Assembly: GCA_021818445.1 (NCBI GenBank)
Contig: JAKAEB010000018.1
Location: 1 to 63,845, forward strand
Reading direction: 5' to 3'
Source: Planctomycetota bacterium
Lineage (GTDB): Bacteria > Planctomycetota > Phycisphaerae > WQYP01
Length of the DNA: 63,845 nucleotides
Part shown: positions 27,012 through 37,433 of the stretch, piece by piece
Position numbering within the stretch: the first letter of the stretch is position 1
Layout: every line of letters begins with the position of its first letter
The notes under the pieces: model-generated
Seen by the model: the letters and a program-made list of their open reading frames with translations, nothing else
The model's database searches: none
What the model was told of the DNA's origin: nothing
Program-made: the position numbers and the translations under genes

Positions 27012-27884
27012 TCAATCTGGTTGTTCGATAGGCCCGGTTTTTGACGGCAAGCCCGCAAAGGTGTGAAGAAGAATTTGGCGATCCGATACAGCTTGCCGGA
27101 CGGACGGCGCAGTGACACCGCGCCATTCCAATTCGCGTTCCTCCACCAGCCGCGTTGAACTGGCGGTCACGTCTTCGATCTTACCGGGATGAATCATGAT
27201 TTCGCCGATTCCCGAAGGCAATCGATCCAAGATTGCAAGCCAGTGTTGTTCGCTGAAGGCACCGGTGGCCGCCAATCCATAAAACCAATCGGTGGTCTGG
27301 ATGCTGGTCGGCCCGAGTTTCTTTGCCAGCTTCCTGGCCAGGAGCGACAATATTCGATATCCCGCTCCGCTGCGAACTGCACCAGGATTAATTTCGCGGG
27401 CACAGCGAATCGCCGGTATTTGATAAGTTTTTGCCAGATCAATGATGATATTTTGCAGCAGCGGCCAATGATGAACGTGCTTATGGCTGTCCAGGTGGGT
27501 GGGTTTTATGCCGGCCGCCAGTGCAAATTCAATTTGCGCCTGCCATTCGCGCCGAGCCTCATTTCGCGCTGCGCGATACCATTGCAACTTATGCAAAAGT
27601 TCGGGCACCGATTGATTCAAACTCGCCGCCTGTCCGTTTGCACCCGCTTTTGCCAGCACCCGCAATTCACCTGCCAATGGTGTGCCTTGTGTCAGGCATA
27701 AATGAATGCCAACACCCAACTTCGGCTCACCCGTCGCCAGCTTGGCTGCACGCGCGGCGTCCGGCATGGTGCACATGAGGGTGGTGCTGGTTAATATTCC
27801 CCGGCGGTGAGAGTCTATAATGGCGTTGGTGACGCCCGGCGAAAATCCAAAATCATCCGCGTTTACAATAATTGCAGTCGGCAC
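27012..27884 (-). CDS. YdjC/ChbG-family carbohydrate deacetylase
   Basis: A 290-residue protein of the YdjC fold, metal-dependent enzymes that remove acetyl groups from chito-oligosaccharides or from hopanoid/glycolipid sugars. The metal and catalytic residues are visible in NADDFGFSPGV (residues 8-18), VGIHLCLTQG and HLDSHKHVHHWP. Length is normal. The ATG at 27884 lies 21 bp downstream of the 3D-domain gene and in the same orientation, so the two are probably co-transcribed. The family includes HpnK of hopanoid clusters, but no hopanoid genes are nearby. Confidence 0.9.
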   Translation of the reverse strand: MPTAIIVNADDFGFSPGVTNAIIDSHRRGILTSTTLMCTMPDAARAAKLATGEPKLGVGIHLCLTQGTPLAGELRVLAKAGANGQAASLNQSVPELLHKLQWYRAARNEARREWQAQIEFALAAGIKPTHLDSHKHVHHWPLLQNIIIDLAKTYQIPAIRCAREINPGAVRSGAGYRILSLLARKLAKKLGPTSIQTTDWFYGLAATGAFSEQHWLAILDRLPSGIGEIMIHPGKIEDVTASSTRLVEERELEWRGVTAPSVRQAVSDRQILLHTFAGLPSKTGPIEQPD

Positions 27885-27905
27885 GTCTCTATCTTCGCGG
27901 CCAAC

Positions 27906-28583
27906 TCATGGGTGTGCAACCGGACGGTATATTTCAACCATCAACAATTTGCGGCCCCAGTGTTGTGCCTGCCAAAGCGTCGGCGAAAGCACGTCCAGCC
28001 GATACCCCTTAATCGCACCGCCTCGGTCCAATACTGGTACCGGCCGATCTGCATCATAACCCGGCACGCGCACCATCATTCCCATGGGTATCAGACGGGT
28101 GTCCGCAGCTACCAGATGTCCGTCGTTGGTCCAGACGCTTTTGCCCGATGCTGTGGTTGTTCCCGGATACGGCCAACAACAGAAGCGATCGGGGGCGTAG
28201 CTGGTCACCACCAGCCGCAGATGCTCCCAAGGCACAAAATACCTACCGTGGTACCAAAAGCCCCTATGAACCATCCGCTTCAAAACTGGGCGGCGAACCG
28301 CCGGCTGTGCACGCACCACGCTGCGAACCACATTTGGTTGGATGGCGGGAGCAGTCCTTTTTTCCGGGCTGGCCGGATGAATGGCCGTTGGCATCACCTG
28401 CACAGCGGGACGTATCGCATTGGTTTTAGTGGCCGGACGGAGTGATTCACCGCTGGCCAATAGCCGTGGAATGTGCCCCATCCGCCAAAAGAGGCTCAAT
28501 CCAAAAAACAACAAAACAAGCAGGCCCATCAAGGCCCCGAGTTCCCATAATTCGCCACGGTTTAGATGCCGTGATCGCCGCAT
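27906..28583 (-). CDS. 3D-domain protein, putative peptidoglycan-active lytic enzyme
   Basis: A 225-residue protein anchored by one N-terminal helix (about residues 15-35). A Pro/Ala/Arg-rich linker precedes a C-terminal 3D domain with the three conserved aspartates in VAADTRLIPMGMMV, VLDRGGAIKG and YRLDVL. The 3D fold is shared with MltA-type lytic transglycosylases and stationary-phase cell-wall enzymes; activity on peptidoglycan is inferred. ATG 28583 has TTGGAGA upstream. A longer reading from the TTG at 28598 would consume that site. Confidence 0.85.
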   Translation of the reverse strand: MRRSRHLNRGELWELGALMGLLVLLFFGLSLFWRMGHIPRLLASGESLRPATKTNAIRPAVQVMPTAIHPASPEKRTAPAIQPNVVRSVVRAQPAVRRPVLKRMVHRGFWYHGRYFVPWEHLRLVVTSYAPDRFCCWPYPGTTTASGKSVWTNDGHLVAADTRLIPMGMMVRVPGYDADRPVPVLDRGGAIKGYRLDVLSPTLWQAQHWGRKLLMVEIYRPVAHP

Positions 28584-28756
28584 GTCGCAAATCTCCAAGA
28601 ACCACCATTTGCGTCCGTGCGTCCATCAGCCATCCTTGGCAAAAACTCTTTATCTGCAATCTTCACTCTCACACATCGGGTGCCCTCATTTGAGCCGACA
28701 CCAGCAAGTTTGATTTAACCACCCAAGCTTTTCGAAGTGCCCACCCGACATGCAGT

Positions 28757-28785
28757 ATTCTACCGGGTTACGGCGGTATAAACAA
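28757..28785 (-). promoter_or_regulatory. Putative sigma-70-type promoter of the 3D-domain gene
   Basis: On the minus strand TTGTTT (28785-28780) and TAGAAT (28762-28757) are separated by exactly 17 bp, upstream of the 3D-domain gene. The -10 match is good (5/6) and the -35 match weak (3/6). The region between 28599 and 28968 holds no gene; besides this and the fusA terminator, it shows only an AT-rich stretch at 28800-28890. Confidence 0.35.
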
Positions 28786-28883
28786 AGCCGTAAATGGCAA
28801 AAAACCATGTTATAAGACTTAAAATGCGTCATATTTACCTTTTAACGTATATAAAAATCGTTATAACGATATATATGGACATT

Positions 28884-28921
28884 AAAAGAAAAACCGCCGG
28901 TGCAAGTTAATGCCTCGGCGG
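28884..28921 (-). terminator. Probable Rho-independent terminator of fusA
   Basis: Downstream of the EF-G stop, the minus strand forms a CCGCCG/CGGCGG stem with an imperfect upper part (GCA/TGC), followed by TTTTTCTTTT. Stem quality is moderate but position and T run fit. Confidence 0.7.
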
Positions 28922-28968
28922 CTATATCCCGTTTAACGCCGCAATCTGAAATCGCGACGTCAGGTGCC

Positions 28969-31080
28969 TTATTTTAAGCTGGCCAAAACCGTTTCCTTCA
29001 CGTTGTTTGGCACCTGTGCGTAGCTATGTGGCTCCATCGTGTAACTGGCCCGACCCTGGGTGAGGGAACGCAGATCGGTGGCGTAGCCGAACATACTTGC
29101 CAGCGGAACCGTAGCGTCGATAACTTGGGCAATACCACGATTTTCGGTATTTTCGATCATGGCCCGACGGCTGCTCAGATCGCCCTGCACCGGCCCAGCA
29201 AATTCAATCGGAGTCGTAACCTGCAGTTTCATGATTGGCTCAAGCAATACCGGCCCGGCCTTTTTAGCCGCTGCCTGCATCGCCAAAATACCCGCCTGCT
29301 CAAAGGCAATCTGCGATGAGTCAACATCGTGGTAGCTGCCGTCAAACAGCGATACCTTCATGTTCAACATCGGGAAGCCGCCGAGTACACCCGACTTCGC
29401 GGCCTGCCGCACGCCATGTTCCACCGACGGAATATACTCGCGTGGAATCGCTCCACCCTTGATTTCGTTGACAAAAAGGAGCGTATCCTCTGAATCGTCC
29501 CCTTCCACCGGCGTGTATGGCTCAAGCTTGATCCAGCAATCGCCGTACTGACCACGACCACCCGATTGCTTCACGTGCTTGCCCTGGGCTTCGGCCAACT
29601 TGGTGATGGTCTCCTTGTAAGCCACCTTTGGCTTGCCGACCATCACGTCCACTTTCATATCGCGTTTTAGCTTGTTGGCGATAATTTCCAGGTGCAGTTC
29701 ACCCATGCCGTGGATGATCGTCTGACCCGTTTCAGGGTCAAAGTTGCTGCGGAATGTCGGGTCTTCGCGCCGCAGTACCGTCAGCGCCTCGCCGAGCTTA
29801 TTTTTATCATTGGCACTTTTCGGCTCAATGGACATGCTGATGACCGGTTCCGGAAATTCCATCTTTTCCAGGATGATCGGATGGTCCGGATCGCAGACCG
29901 TATCGCCTGTCAGGCCGTATTTAAAGCCCACGATGCCCACAATGTCGCCAGCTTCGGCGTAGTCTCGTTGATGTCGTTCAGCGGCGTGCATTTCCCAGAT
30001 ACGCGATGCGATCTCACGCTTATCACGCGTGGAATTGATGATGCGGGCACCTGATTCCAACTTACCAGAATAAATTCGCAGATAACTCAAATCACCATGC
30101 TGATCGCTGACAATTTTGAACACAATTCCGCAGAATGGCTCGGTGATATCCGCGTGACGGATGATTTCTTTGTTTTTGTCGCGCGGGTCATGGCCCACAA
30201 TCGGTGGTTTATCCAATGGGCTGGGCAGGTAGTAAACCACTGCGTTGAGCAATAACTGTACGCCCTTATATTTTAGCGCCGACCCGCAGAGCACCGGGTT
30301 AATGGCGCTTGCACAGGTACCCTTGCGCAGGGCGGCTTTAATTTCATCATTGGAGATGGGCTGCTCGGAGAGATATTTCTCCATCAGGGCGTCGTCACAT
30401 TCCGCCGCCTTTTCAATCATGTAAGCCCGCGCCTGGTCGGCCTTGGCCGTGTGATCGGCCGGAATGGGTATTTCCCCCCAATTGCGGCCCTTGGAATCCT
30501 CTTCCCAACTATACGCCTTCATTTCCAACAGATCGATGACGCCGCCAAAATTTTCCGATGCGCCGATCGGTATCTGGATCGGTACGGGATGAGCTCCCAG
30601 GCGGTCTTTGATTGTCCGCACGCAGAACTCAAAGTCCGCTCCCACCTTGTCCATCTTGTTAATAAAACAGAGCCGCGGCACCTTGTACTTGGTGGCCTGT
30701 CGCCAAACCGTTTCAGATTGTGCTTCTACGCCCTCGCGGCCATCAAAGACTGCCACTGCACCATCCAGCACACGCAGCGAACGCTCCACCTCAACGGTGA
30801 AATCGACGTGGCCAGGAGTGTCGATCAGGTTGATGATGTACTCATCCCCATCCGGCTTACCAAATAGACGCCACGGGCAAGTGGTGGCTGCGGCGGTGAT
30901 GGTAATACCGCGTTGCTGCTCTTCCTCAAGATGGTCCATCACGGCCGTGCCTTCATGCACTTCACCAATCTTGTGTGTCTTGCCGGTGTAAAACAAAATA
31001 CGCTCGGATACCGTGGTCTTACCCGCGTCGATATGGGCTGCAATACCAATGTTGCGATAACGTAATAAATCTCTTGCCAT
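28969..31080 (-). CDS. fusA: Translation elongation factor G
   Basis: A 703-residue GTPase that drives ribosomal translocation. The GTP-binding motifs are intact: AHIDAGKTT (G1), DTPGH (G3) and NKMDKVG (G4), with the switch-I region [17 protein letters not shown]. Domains II-V follow, including the domain IV loop VAYKETIT and the C-terminal [14 protein letters not shown] 31080 follows GAAGGG at 8 nt; a TTG seven residues earlier in frame is less likely. It stands alone, without the rpsL-rpsG-tuf genes of the str operon, so it may be a second EF-G paralogue (EF-G2 type). Sequence alone does not settle this. Confidence 0.96.
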   Translation of the reverse strand: MARDLLRYRNIGIAAHIDAGKTTVSERILFYTGKTHKIGEVHEGTAVMDHLEEEQQRGITITAAATTCPWRLFGKPDGDEYIINLIDTPGHVDFTVEVERSLRVLDGAVAVFDGREGVEAQSETVWRQATKYKVPRLCFINKMDKVGADFEFCVRTIKDRLGAHPVPIQIPIGASENFGGVIDLLEMKAYSWEEDSKGRNWGEIPIPADHTAKADQARAYMIEKAAECDDALMEKYLSEQPISNDEIKAALRKGTCASAINPVLCGSALKYKGVQLLLNAVVYYLPSPLDKPPIVGHDPRDKNKEIIRHADITEPFCGIVFKIVSDQHGDLSYLRIYSGKLESGARIINSTRDKREIASRIWEMHAAERHQRDYAEAGDIVGIVGFKYGLTGDTVCDPDHPIILEKMEFPEPVISMSIEPKSANDKNKLGEALTVLRREDPTFRSNFDPETGQTIIHGMGELHLEIIANKLKRDMKVDVMVGKPKVAYKETITKLAEAQGKHVKQSGGRGQYGDCWIKLEPYTPVEGDDSEDTLLFVNEIKGGAIPREYIPSVEHGVRQAAKSGVLGGFPMLNMKVSLFDGSYHDVDSSQIAFEQAGILAMQAAAKKAGPVLLEPIMKLQVTTPIEFAGPVQGDLSSRRAMIENTENRGIAQVIDATVPLASMFGYATDLRSLTQGRASYTMEPHSYAQVPNNVKETVLASLK

Positions 31081-31474
31081 AATTAAACCCTTCAAAATTC
31101 CTTTGCTGTAAACTGATTTCTGCTTTTAGAAGCCGTCGCTTCAACCCCGCATTCAGCGGTAAATCCAAATCATCACTTTAAGTAATGGTCAAGTGCTATT
31201 GCGGCGTGTACGACACCTGCACGCACCCCCAGCCCATGTCGGCGACCGCATGCCGAGCCGACAAGGGCCAAGTGCGGTTCTAACTCAATGTTACGAGCAT
31301 TCTCACGTTGTCCCTACTGCAAATCCGGCATTTAAGCCCGAGGTCACCGTCTGCCAGCCCGTTTCCAGCCCTGAAAGTATAACGGCTTGGCGGCGGTATT
31401 GGCAATTGCTGTGTAAATCCGACTCATGTGTGAGGTGGGCGGCTTGGCGGCGGCGGTCCTTCCGTTGTCGCTCG
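31081..31474. other. Non-coding region without recognised features
   Basis: About 390 bp separate mqnC (ends at 31475) from the start of fusA, both leftward. It should contain the fusA promoter and the mqnC terminator. I see no clear hairpin with T run and no strong promoter. Open frames on the plus strand continue into mqnC antisense and are not credible. Confidence 0.35.
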
Positions 31475-32809
31475 TTAAACAGATCGCCGCTTGGCGCTGA
31501 TGCTCAACGCCGCCGACTTGTACGCCGCAGCGTCATCGGGCGTGATGATATGTTGCCGCCGTCGTGTGGGTGGTGCCGACCGATGGCGACGGTCCGGGGA
31601 GTCCGGCCCATCATGCCGCTTGAGTACCTCATAGTATTGATTCCGCTGCGCCGGTATCCAGCCGCTATCGCGAATAATTCGGCAAATCATTTCTTCGGAC
31701 AAGCAGTAGGTTGTGCCGGCGGAACTGACAACATTCTCCTCCATCATAACTGAACCCATGTCATTGGCCCCAAAGAACAGGGCCAATTGACCAATCTTAG
31801 GCCCCATAGTCACCCAACTGCTTTGCAAATTACGGAAATTATCCAGATACAGACGCGACAGCGCCAGCATCCTCAAATATTCATGGGCGTCGGCCAGCCG
31901 TACCGTACGGCCATTGTCAAATTCAAATGCTTTGCCATCGTCGGGGTTCCACTTGCGTTTTTTATCCAGCGGCGTGTTTTCCGGCTGGTAGGTCCAATGG
32001 ATAAATGCCGTGTAGTGGGCGGGGGCATTGGCGAGGGCCCAATCCTGCCTCTGCCGCAGCCGCCGAAGATGGTCAATGCGATCCGCGATATCTTCGATAT
32101 GACCGATCAGCATGGTAGCGCTGGTAAACATACCGAGTTTATGCGCCTCCGACATCACGTCCAGCCACTCTTCGCCGGTGCATTTTCCGGGGCCGATGCG
32201 GCTGCGGACCCGGTCGGAAAATATCTCGCCACCGCCGCCGGGAACCGTCGCCAGTCCGCAGGCTTGAAAACGCTGAAGAATTTCCCTCACTGGCATATTG
32301 AAAAAACGCGAAAATTCCACAAACTCCGGCGGACTGAAGGCGTGAATATGAATATGAGGAAATTGCTCGCGAATACCCGCAAGCAAATTTTCATAATAGC
32401 CAATCGGCAGGGCCGGGTTCATTCCCCCCTGCATGAGAATCTGCGTGCCGCCGATGGCAATCAATTCGCGAATTTTTTCATAAATCGCGTCATTATCCAG
32501 CGTGTACGCGTCTGGAGCATTGGGATCGTTGCGCTTGAAAGCGCAAAAGGTGCAGCGTGCCGTGCAAATATTCGTGTAGTTGATGTTGCGGTCGATCACA
32601 TAGGTTCGGTAATCCTCGGGGCATAGCCGCTCGGTCATGGCCGCTGCATAGCCGCCAAGCTGCGAGAGGGGGGCGTTGCAATAAAGTTCCAGTAACTGTG
32701 CTTCCGTCAGCCGGGCCCGGCCATCAATTACGTCTGCGATACGAAATGACGGTTGGTAACGGGCATTGGCCGTCAGCGGTGGGATAAGGTCAAAACCCAT
32801 GGCGGTCAT
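31475..32809 (-). CDS. mqnC: Cyclic dehypoxanthinyl futalosine synthase, radical SAM (MqnC type)
   Basis: A 444-residue radical SAM enzyme of the futalosine route to menaquinone; it cyclises dehypoxanthine futalosine. The 4Fe-4S cluster motif CTARCTFC has cysteines at residues 82, 86 and 89. Further family segments are GGTQILMQGGMNP, HAFSPPEFVEF, LATVPGGGGEIF, SATMLIGHIED, SSWVTMGPKIGQLALFFGANDMGSVMMEENVV. The Asn-Asp-rich end distinguishes it from MqnE. The C-terminal 50 residues (Arg/Ala-rich) extend past the normal end. ATG 32809 has TTGGAG upstream. The other mqn genes are not in this window. Confidence 0.93.
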   Translation of the reverse strand: MTAMGFDLIPPLTANARYQPSFRIADVIDGRARLTEAQLLELYCNAPLSQLGGYAAAMTERLCPEDYRTYVIDRNINYTNICTARCTFCAFKRNDPNAPDAYTLDNDAIYEKIRELIAIGGTQILMQGGMNPALPIGYYENLLAGIREQFPHIHIHAFSPPEFVEFSRFFNMPVREILQRFQACGLATVPGGGGEIFSDRVRSRIGPGKCTGEEWLDVMSEAHKLGMFTSATMLIGHIEDIADRIDHLRRLRQRQDWALANAPAHYTAFIHWTYQPENTPLDKKRKWNPDDGKAFEFDNGRTVRLADAHEYLRMLALSRLYLDNFRNLQSSWVTMGPKIGQLALFFGANDMGSVMMEENVVSSAGTTYCLSEEMICRIIRDSGWIPAQRNQYYEVLKRHDGPDSPDRRHRSAPPTRRRQHIITPDDAAAYKSAALSISAKRRSV

Positions 32810-33026
32810 GGCATCTCTCCAAATGGTTGGTCACCTCGTCCCACAGTTTACCGTGACGTATTGAAACGCGGGAGGTCCCAAACGCAAAGACGTCAGCGAC
32901 TCGGTGTCGAGTTAATGGTAGGGGGCCGGCGCCTAAATTCAAGCTCTAACCGATCGGTTGATGGGGCGGTTATAATTAGTGGCACGGTTAGAGTGAGATG
33001 ATTGTAATATTGAGGAACGAAGAGCC

Positions 33027-36000
33027 ATGCCCGATGAAAAACCCACAAATATCAATGCCCCGGCCAAAAAATCACGCCGCAAAAAATGGCTCATCGGTCT
33101 CGGGGGTATTGTGGTCTTGGTTGTACTTTTTGTCGCTCTGCTGCCCAGTTTGCTCTGCACCGGGCCGGGCGTGCGGCTGATTGTCTCTCAAATCAACAGT
33201 CGAATTGCCGGTAAGGTAAAAATTGGCAACCTGTCTGTTGGTTGGTTGAGTCCGCTGTCGGTCTCGCACGTAACTCTTTTAGACCCTGAAGGCACCGTTG
33301 TTGTGAAAGATGCGGCCGTCAAAACCCACTTATCACTTCTGGCCCTGCTGACCAACTGGCACCAACTTGGCACCATTGATATTCCCGTGGCTTCCCTCCG
33401 TCTGGCTACCGTGAATGGCAAACTAAATCTGCTTCAGGCGGTGGCCAGCCGAATATCAAAAGCTGCCTCCGCCGCCGCTCCCGCAAAACCTGCGTCAGCA
33501 ACGCCGACATCCCCGTCCGTAAAGCCTTCTGCCACGGCCAGTGTCATTCCTGTGTTTGCGGGCCGCATAAAACTTTCCATCCAGAAGCTTACGTGGCTTA
33601 CTGTGGGAGAACCACCGCTCAAGGCATCAGGGGTGCAGTTTGCCGCCACATTTAATACTCGCAGTTCCAAGCCGTCGCACATCGCCTTCTCGGCAGCGAC
33701 AGGGCTGGGCAACGCCACACCGGCAAAAATAAGTCTGCTAATCCAGGCAGTGGCTTTTGATCGGAACGGACTGCTCCCATTGCAAAAAATTACCGGCTCG
33801 GCAGAAGTGCAAACGCAACATTTGGAACTCGCTTGCCTCAATCCGCTTCTTGCCAGCAGCGGCCTGCATATCAAAGCACAGGGTATGTTGTCGCTCGATG
33901 CGGCCGCTCATATTCAGTCACATGCCGCGATTAACAGCAAAATTGCCCTGCGCGCCACTGGAGTGCGCTTGCGCGGAGCCATGCTAAAAGGCGATAAGCC
34001 CGACATCGGCACGGTCAACGTCAGAATCAATACGCTCTTCGACGTCAGCGGGCCGACGCCCATGTACCAAATTGAAAACTGCACGTTCTCAAGTTCGCAA
34101 CTTGGCACAATATCCGTATCGGGCAAAGGTGCTTGGCAAGCCCTTTTAGCCATTTTGCGGCACGGAAAACAAAAGGCCAGCGGGACGGCGAAGTTGGCGA
34201 TCAAAGTTCAGTCCGTCCTGTCAGATGCCATCAAGCAGTTTCCACACATGCTGAAAGTACCTCAGGGAGCAACCTTTTCCGGTGGCACGCTCAGTCTTAC
34301 CGCCGATGTCGCAACGGCCCGTGGTGCCCATGCCACGCAAACAGTTACCGCCAGCATGGCTCATTCGGTGGCTCTTCCACCGGTGGCCATTAAGCTTCAA
34401 GGCGATTTATCCCCAATAATCTGGAAGATGCCTTCCCATCAGCATGCACAAAAGGCTTATGGCAGCTTGCGCCTCAGCGGTGATACCACCGGTGGTCCCA
34501 TATCAATTGCGCTGCACGCTTTTGCAGGTGGGGGAGGAGTTAAAGCGTCTACCTTAAGCCTGAATGGACAACTATCCCCATTTGTCGATCGGCACCTCAA
34601 AACCCTCTCCGCGATCACCGGCAACCTCGCACTGAAGATGTCGCACATATATCTCTCTTATCTGAAACGCTTCAACTTGCCCGTGCAATTGGGGGGTGTC
34701 ATGCACGGTCGGCTCGCCATGGTAAGCAACAAAGCGCGGCAGGGGCGTATCAGCGGTCGGATGCAGATTGATACCCTCTCGCTCGGCGGTAAATTACTCC
34801 ATGGCGATCACCCAGTGCTGGGGAATTTGCAGATACCCGTCGATATGGTTTGGGATGCGGATCGCCTCAATATCGAACAAATCGCTCTCCAATGCCCGGC
34901 ATTTAATATTTCCGCCGCAGGTGCCGTTAATCTCTCGCGGCTGGGCGATCTGCGCTCCACCAATGGCAATTGGGGGCATACAAGTTTATCTGTGCGATCC
35001 ACCGTAAATACCGCCCTGTTCACCGATGCTTTTCGTCATACGCTGCACCTTAATCACCTGCCGTTCCAAGTTAAGACCGGTCAGGCTGTGCTTCAGGCGC
35101 AACTTGCCAGTCGCGGAACTGTATCCACCGGCAAACTGCTGTTAACCATCTCGGCACAAAAATGCCGATGGAAAGGTACGCCGTCTGAAATTGATCCACT
35201 GACCGTCAATGCCTTGGCCATCCGGCAAGTGGGGCACTGGTCGGTTGATAAAATTGATACCTTTCAGACGGGCCGCACCTCCGCGGCGTCCATCTGGCGC
35301 GTGGGGCTGCAATCAAGTCACAAAGCTGCGCACCTGAGTTATTCCCTTGTGTCTAATTTCAATCTCGGCTTACTGCAGCAGGAGCTAAGTCCATTTATTG
35401 AAATGGACGGTAAAAGTGTTAATGGTGATTTTTCGGCCAAGGGGCGGCTTTCAAATATTCGAACCGCTCGGCCCCATGTAGTGCTGACCTTGGCATTTCA
35501 GCATCTGATGTATCAGTCAGACGGTAAATCGGCTCCTGTCCACATTGCCTCCGTTACGCTGCCCATTTCCGCCAAACTGCAGATGATTAAGGGAAAACTC
35601 AAATCAATCATCGGCCAATTGGCTGTGCAATCGCCTCAACTGATGGATATGACCGCTGCCGCGGCCATCACGCCGTCACCAATCGACATTCAGCATCTGA
35701 ATTTAAATTTGGTCAGTGTCCATTTGCAGCCGTTGTGGCGATTGATCCAGGCCATCAGTCCGTCGGTGCCGATGTATCAGTTAGCGGGTGATATTAAAAA
35801 TTCACCCATTGATATCAGTTATCAGCCAGGTCGGTTGAAGGTTTCGCAATTGGCGCTTCACTTGCGACAACTCTCCCTCTCCGGTGGAACCAAGGGCACG
35901 GCACCGTTTGCCGAGCCTGATTTGAATGTGTCCCTTGCCGCCACGGTGCATACCGGCAAAACGCACCGCATAACGGTGTCGCAGTTGGCAGTCAAATCGG

Positions 36001-37391
36001 GTGATGGGCTAGTGTTGGTGGATGTCAGCAAGCCAGTCATTTGGACATCCACTCCGCAAAGACAGGAACTTGCAGCGCCGTCGATTCGAGCTGCCGCCGA
36101 TTTGGGTAAGCTGCAAAATCTCCTTATCAACATGGGCAAATTGCCGGCGGGTTCCAAACTGGCGGGGCAACTTACGCTGAAGGCCGCCGCACTGCGGCGC
36201 GGGCAGATTCTCACCATGATGCTCAATTCGCAGGTGCATGGGTATCAGATGGTGCTGCCGTCAACCAAGCAAACACTCTCACCGACCAATCTTCTGGTAA
36301 AGTTGGTCGGCCAAGCCGATATGCAGAAGAAATTATTTACGGCTACCCATACATGTGAAATTGGGGCGTCGTCGGGTAAATCTTCGTCAGGCACGACACT
36401 CACCATCGCGCGGGAATCGGTATTGGCGTGGGGACCCGGCGGCATTGAAAACCTGCACGGTTCCCTGCAATACAATCTGGCCCGATTGGTCGCGCTGCTT
36501 AAACCATTTCTGCCGCCAAACCTTACCGCTACCGGCAGCGGAACCATGCCGCTGGTGGTAACTGGCCCGCTGACATCCAAGCCCGGGCTGCTGGCGGCCC
36601 GGCAACTCACCATTGCGTCGACGGCCTTAAAGTTCACCAATTTGACATATGACGGCACGGTTCTGGGGCCGGGGTCGGTCGGATTTTCCGAATCGGCTGG
36701 GCATATTAATATTATCCCCACCGCAGTCCCCGCCAATCAGGGTACTTTAAATTTAGGTGGATACATCGACCTTACCGGAAATGTGCCGGTATACGTGCTT
36801 AGTTCACCGTTGCAACTGGCCAAAAATGTGCAGATCAACGCCCCGATGGGGGCCAGCATTCTCAAATTTTTGCCACTGACGTGGGGCAACAAGGGTAACC
36901 CGGCGCTCCTGAACGTCCAAGGCCTGCTGAATATGTCGCTGAAAAATGCCTATATTCCGCTCGCATCGTCGGCCATGAAAAAGAACGGAACGGCCTTGGG
37001 CACGGTCAGCATTACGCATCTGACGACCAATGCACCGTTCGTTGGCCAAGTTTCAGCTCTGGCCGGTCCGCTGGGGGGCAATATCAGTATTGCAGACAGC
37101 GGCATACGCCCCACGCAATTTGCGCTTAAGAATGGTCGTGTCAGTTATAAAAATATGAAACTGGTGTTGTCATCTTTCGGTTTGGATATGGGGGGCTGGG
37201 TATCACTCGATAATCAGATGAATGTAGACCTGAACATTACCGGCGGAGGCCTGACTTTGCCTATTCCGTTGAAGTTGGCCGGCAGCACGTCCTCACCACA
37301 AATTAAACTCACCAGCCATCCGCTTAAGAGCATTGGCAAAGGGATTAAGGGGCAGGTGAAGGGCCTTCTGCACGGGCTTTTTGGGCACTGA
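33027..37391 (+). CDS. AsmA-like giant protein (putative inter-membrane lipid transfer)
   Basis: A 1454-residue protein with one N-terminal membrane anchor (about residues 23-45) and a very long periplasmic beta-rich body. The family hallmarks are at the ends: an N-terminal VRLIVSQINSRIAGKVKIGNLSVGWLSP and a C-terminal GWVSLDNQMNVDLNIT ... PLKLAGSTSSPQIKLT, both typical of AsmA/TamB/YhdP-type proteins. In proteobacteria these form hydrophobic grooves bridging inner and outer membranes for phospholipid transport. An Ala/Pro-rich insert sits at about residues 145-175. ATG 33027 has GAGGAACGAAGAGCC upstream. It is a single gene converging on the GH31 remnant. Confidence 0.82.
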   Translation: MPDEKPTNINAPAKKSRRKKWLIGLGGIVVLVVLFVALLPSLLCTGPGVRLIVSQINSRIAGKVKIGNLSVGWLSPLSVSHVTLLDPEGTVVVKDAAVKTHLSLLALLTNWHQLGTIDIPVASLRLATVNGKLNLLQAVASRISKAASAAAPAKPASATPTSPSVKPSATASVIPVFAGRIKLSIQKLTWLTVGEPPLKASGVQFAATFNTRSSKPSHIAFSAATGLGNATPAKISLLIQAVAFDRNGLLPLQKITGSAEVQTQHLELACLNPLLASSGLHIKAQGMLSLDAAAHIQSHAAINSKIALRATGVRLRGAMLKGDKPDIGTVNVRINTLFDVSGPTPMYQIENCTFSSSQLGTISVSGKGAWQALLAILRHGKQKASGTAKLAIKVQSVLSDAIKQFPHMLKVPQGATFSGGTLSLTADVATARGAHATQTVTASMAHSVALPPVAIKLQGDLSPIIWKMPSHQHAQKAYGSLRLSGDTTGGPISIALHAFAGGGGVKASTLSLNGQLSPFVDRHLKTLSAITGNLALKMSHIYLSYLKRFNLPVQLGGVMHGRLAMVSNKARQGRISGRMQIDTLSLGGKLLHGDHPVLGNLQIPVDMVWDADRLNIEQIALQCPAFNISAAGAVNLSRLGDLRSTNGNWGHTSLSVRSTVNTALFTDAFRHTLHLNHLPFQVKTGQAVLQAQLASRGTVSTGKLLLTISAQKCRWKGTPSEIDPLTVNALAIRQVGHWSVDKIDTFQTGRTSAASIWRVGLQSSHKAAHLSYSLVSNFNLGLLQQELSPFIEMDGKSVNGDFSAKGRLSNIRTARPHVVLTLAFQHLMYQSDGKSAPVHIASVTLPISAKLQMIKGKLKSIIGQLAVQSPQLMDMTAAAAITPSPIDIQHLNLNLVSVHLQPLWRLIQAISPSVPMYQLAGDIKNSPIDISYQPGRLKVSQLALHLRQLSLSGGTKGTAPFAEPDLNVSLAATVHTGKTHRITVSQLAVKSGDGLVLVDVSKPVIWTSTPQRQELAAPSIRAAADLGKLQNLLINMGKLPAGSKLAGQLTLKAAALRRGQILTMMLNSQVHGYQMVLPSTKQTLSPTNLLVKLVGQADMQKKLFTATHTCEIGASSGKSSSGTTLTIARESVLAWGPGGIENLHGSLQYNLARLVALLKPFLPPNLTATGSGTMPLVVTGPLTSKPGLLAARQLTIASTALKFTNLTYDGTVLGPGSVGFSESAGHINIIPTAVPANQGTLNLGGYIDLTGNVPVYVLSSPLQLAKNVQINAPMGASILKFLPLTWGNKGNPALLNVQGLLNMSLKNAYIPLASSAMKKNGTALGTVSITHLTTNAPFVGQVSALAGPLGGNISIADSGIRPTQFALKNGRVSYKNMKLVLSSFGLDMGGWVSLDNQMNVDLNITGGGLTLPIPLKLAGSTSSPQIKLTSHPLKSIGKGIKGQVKGLLHGLFGH

Positions 37392-37433
37392 TTTGTGGTA
37401 AACCCACACCAATTGTTCTATCCCGATGTCGGT

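Noticed and set aside
31193..31753. 186-residue plus-strand frame
   Set aside because: Antisense to the end of mqnC, low-complexity translation, no start signal.
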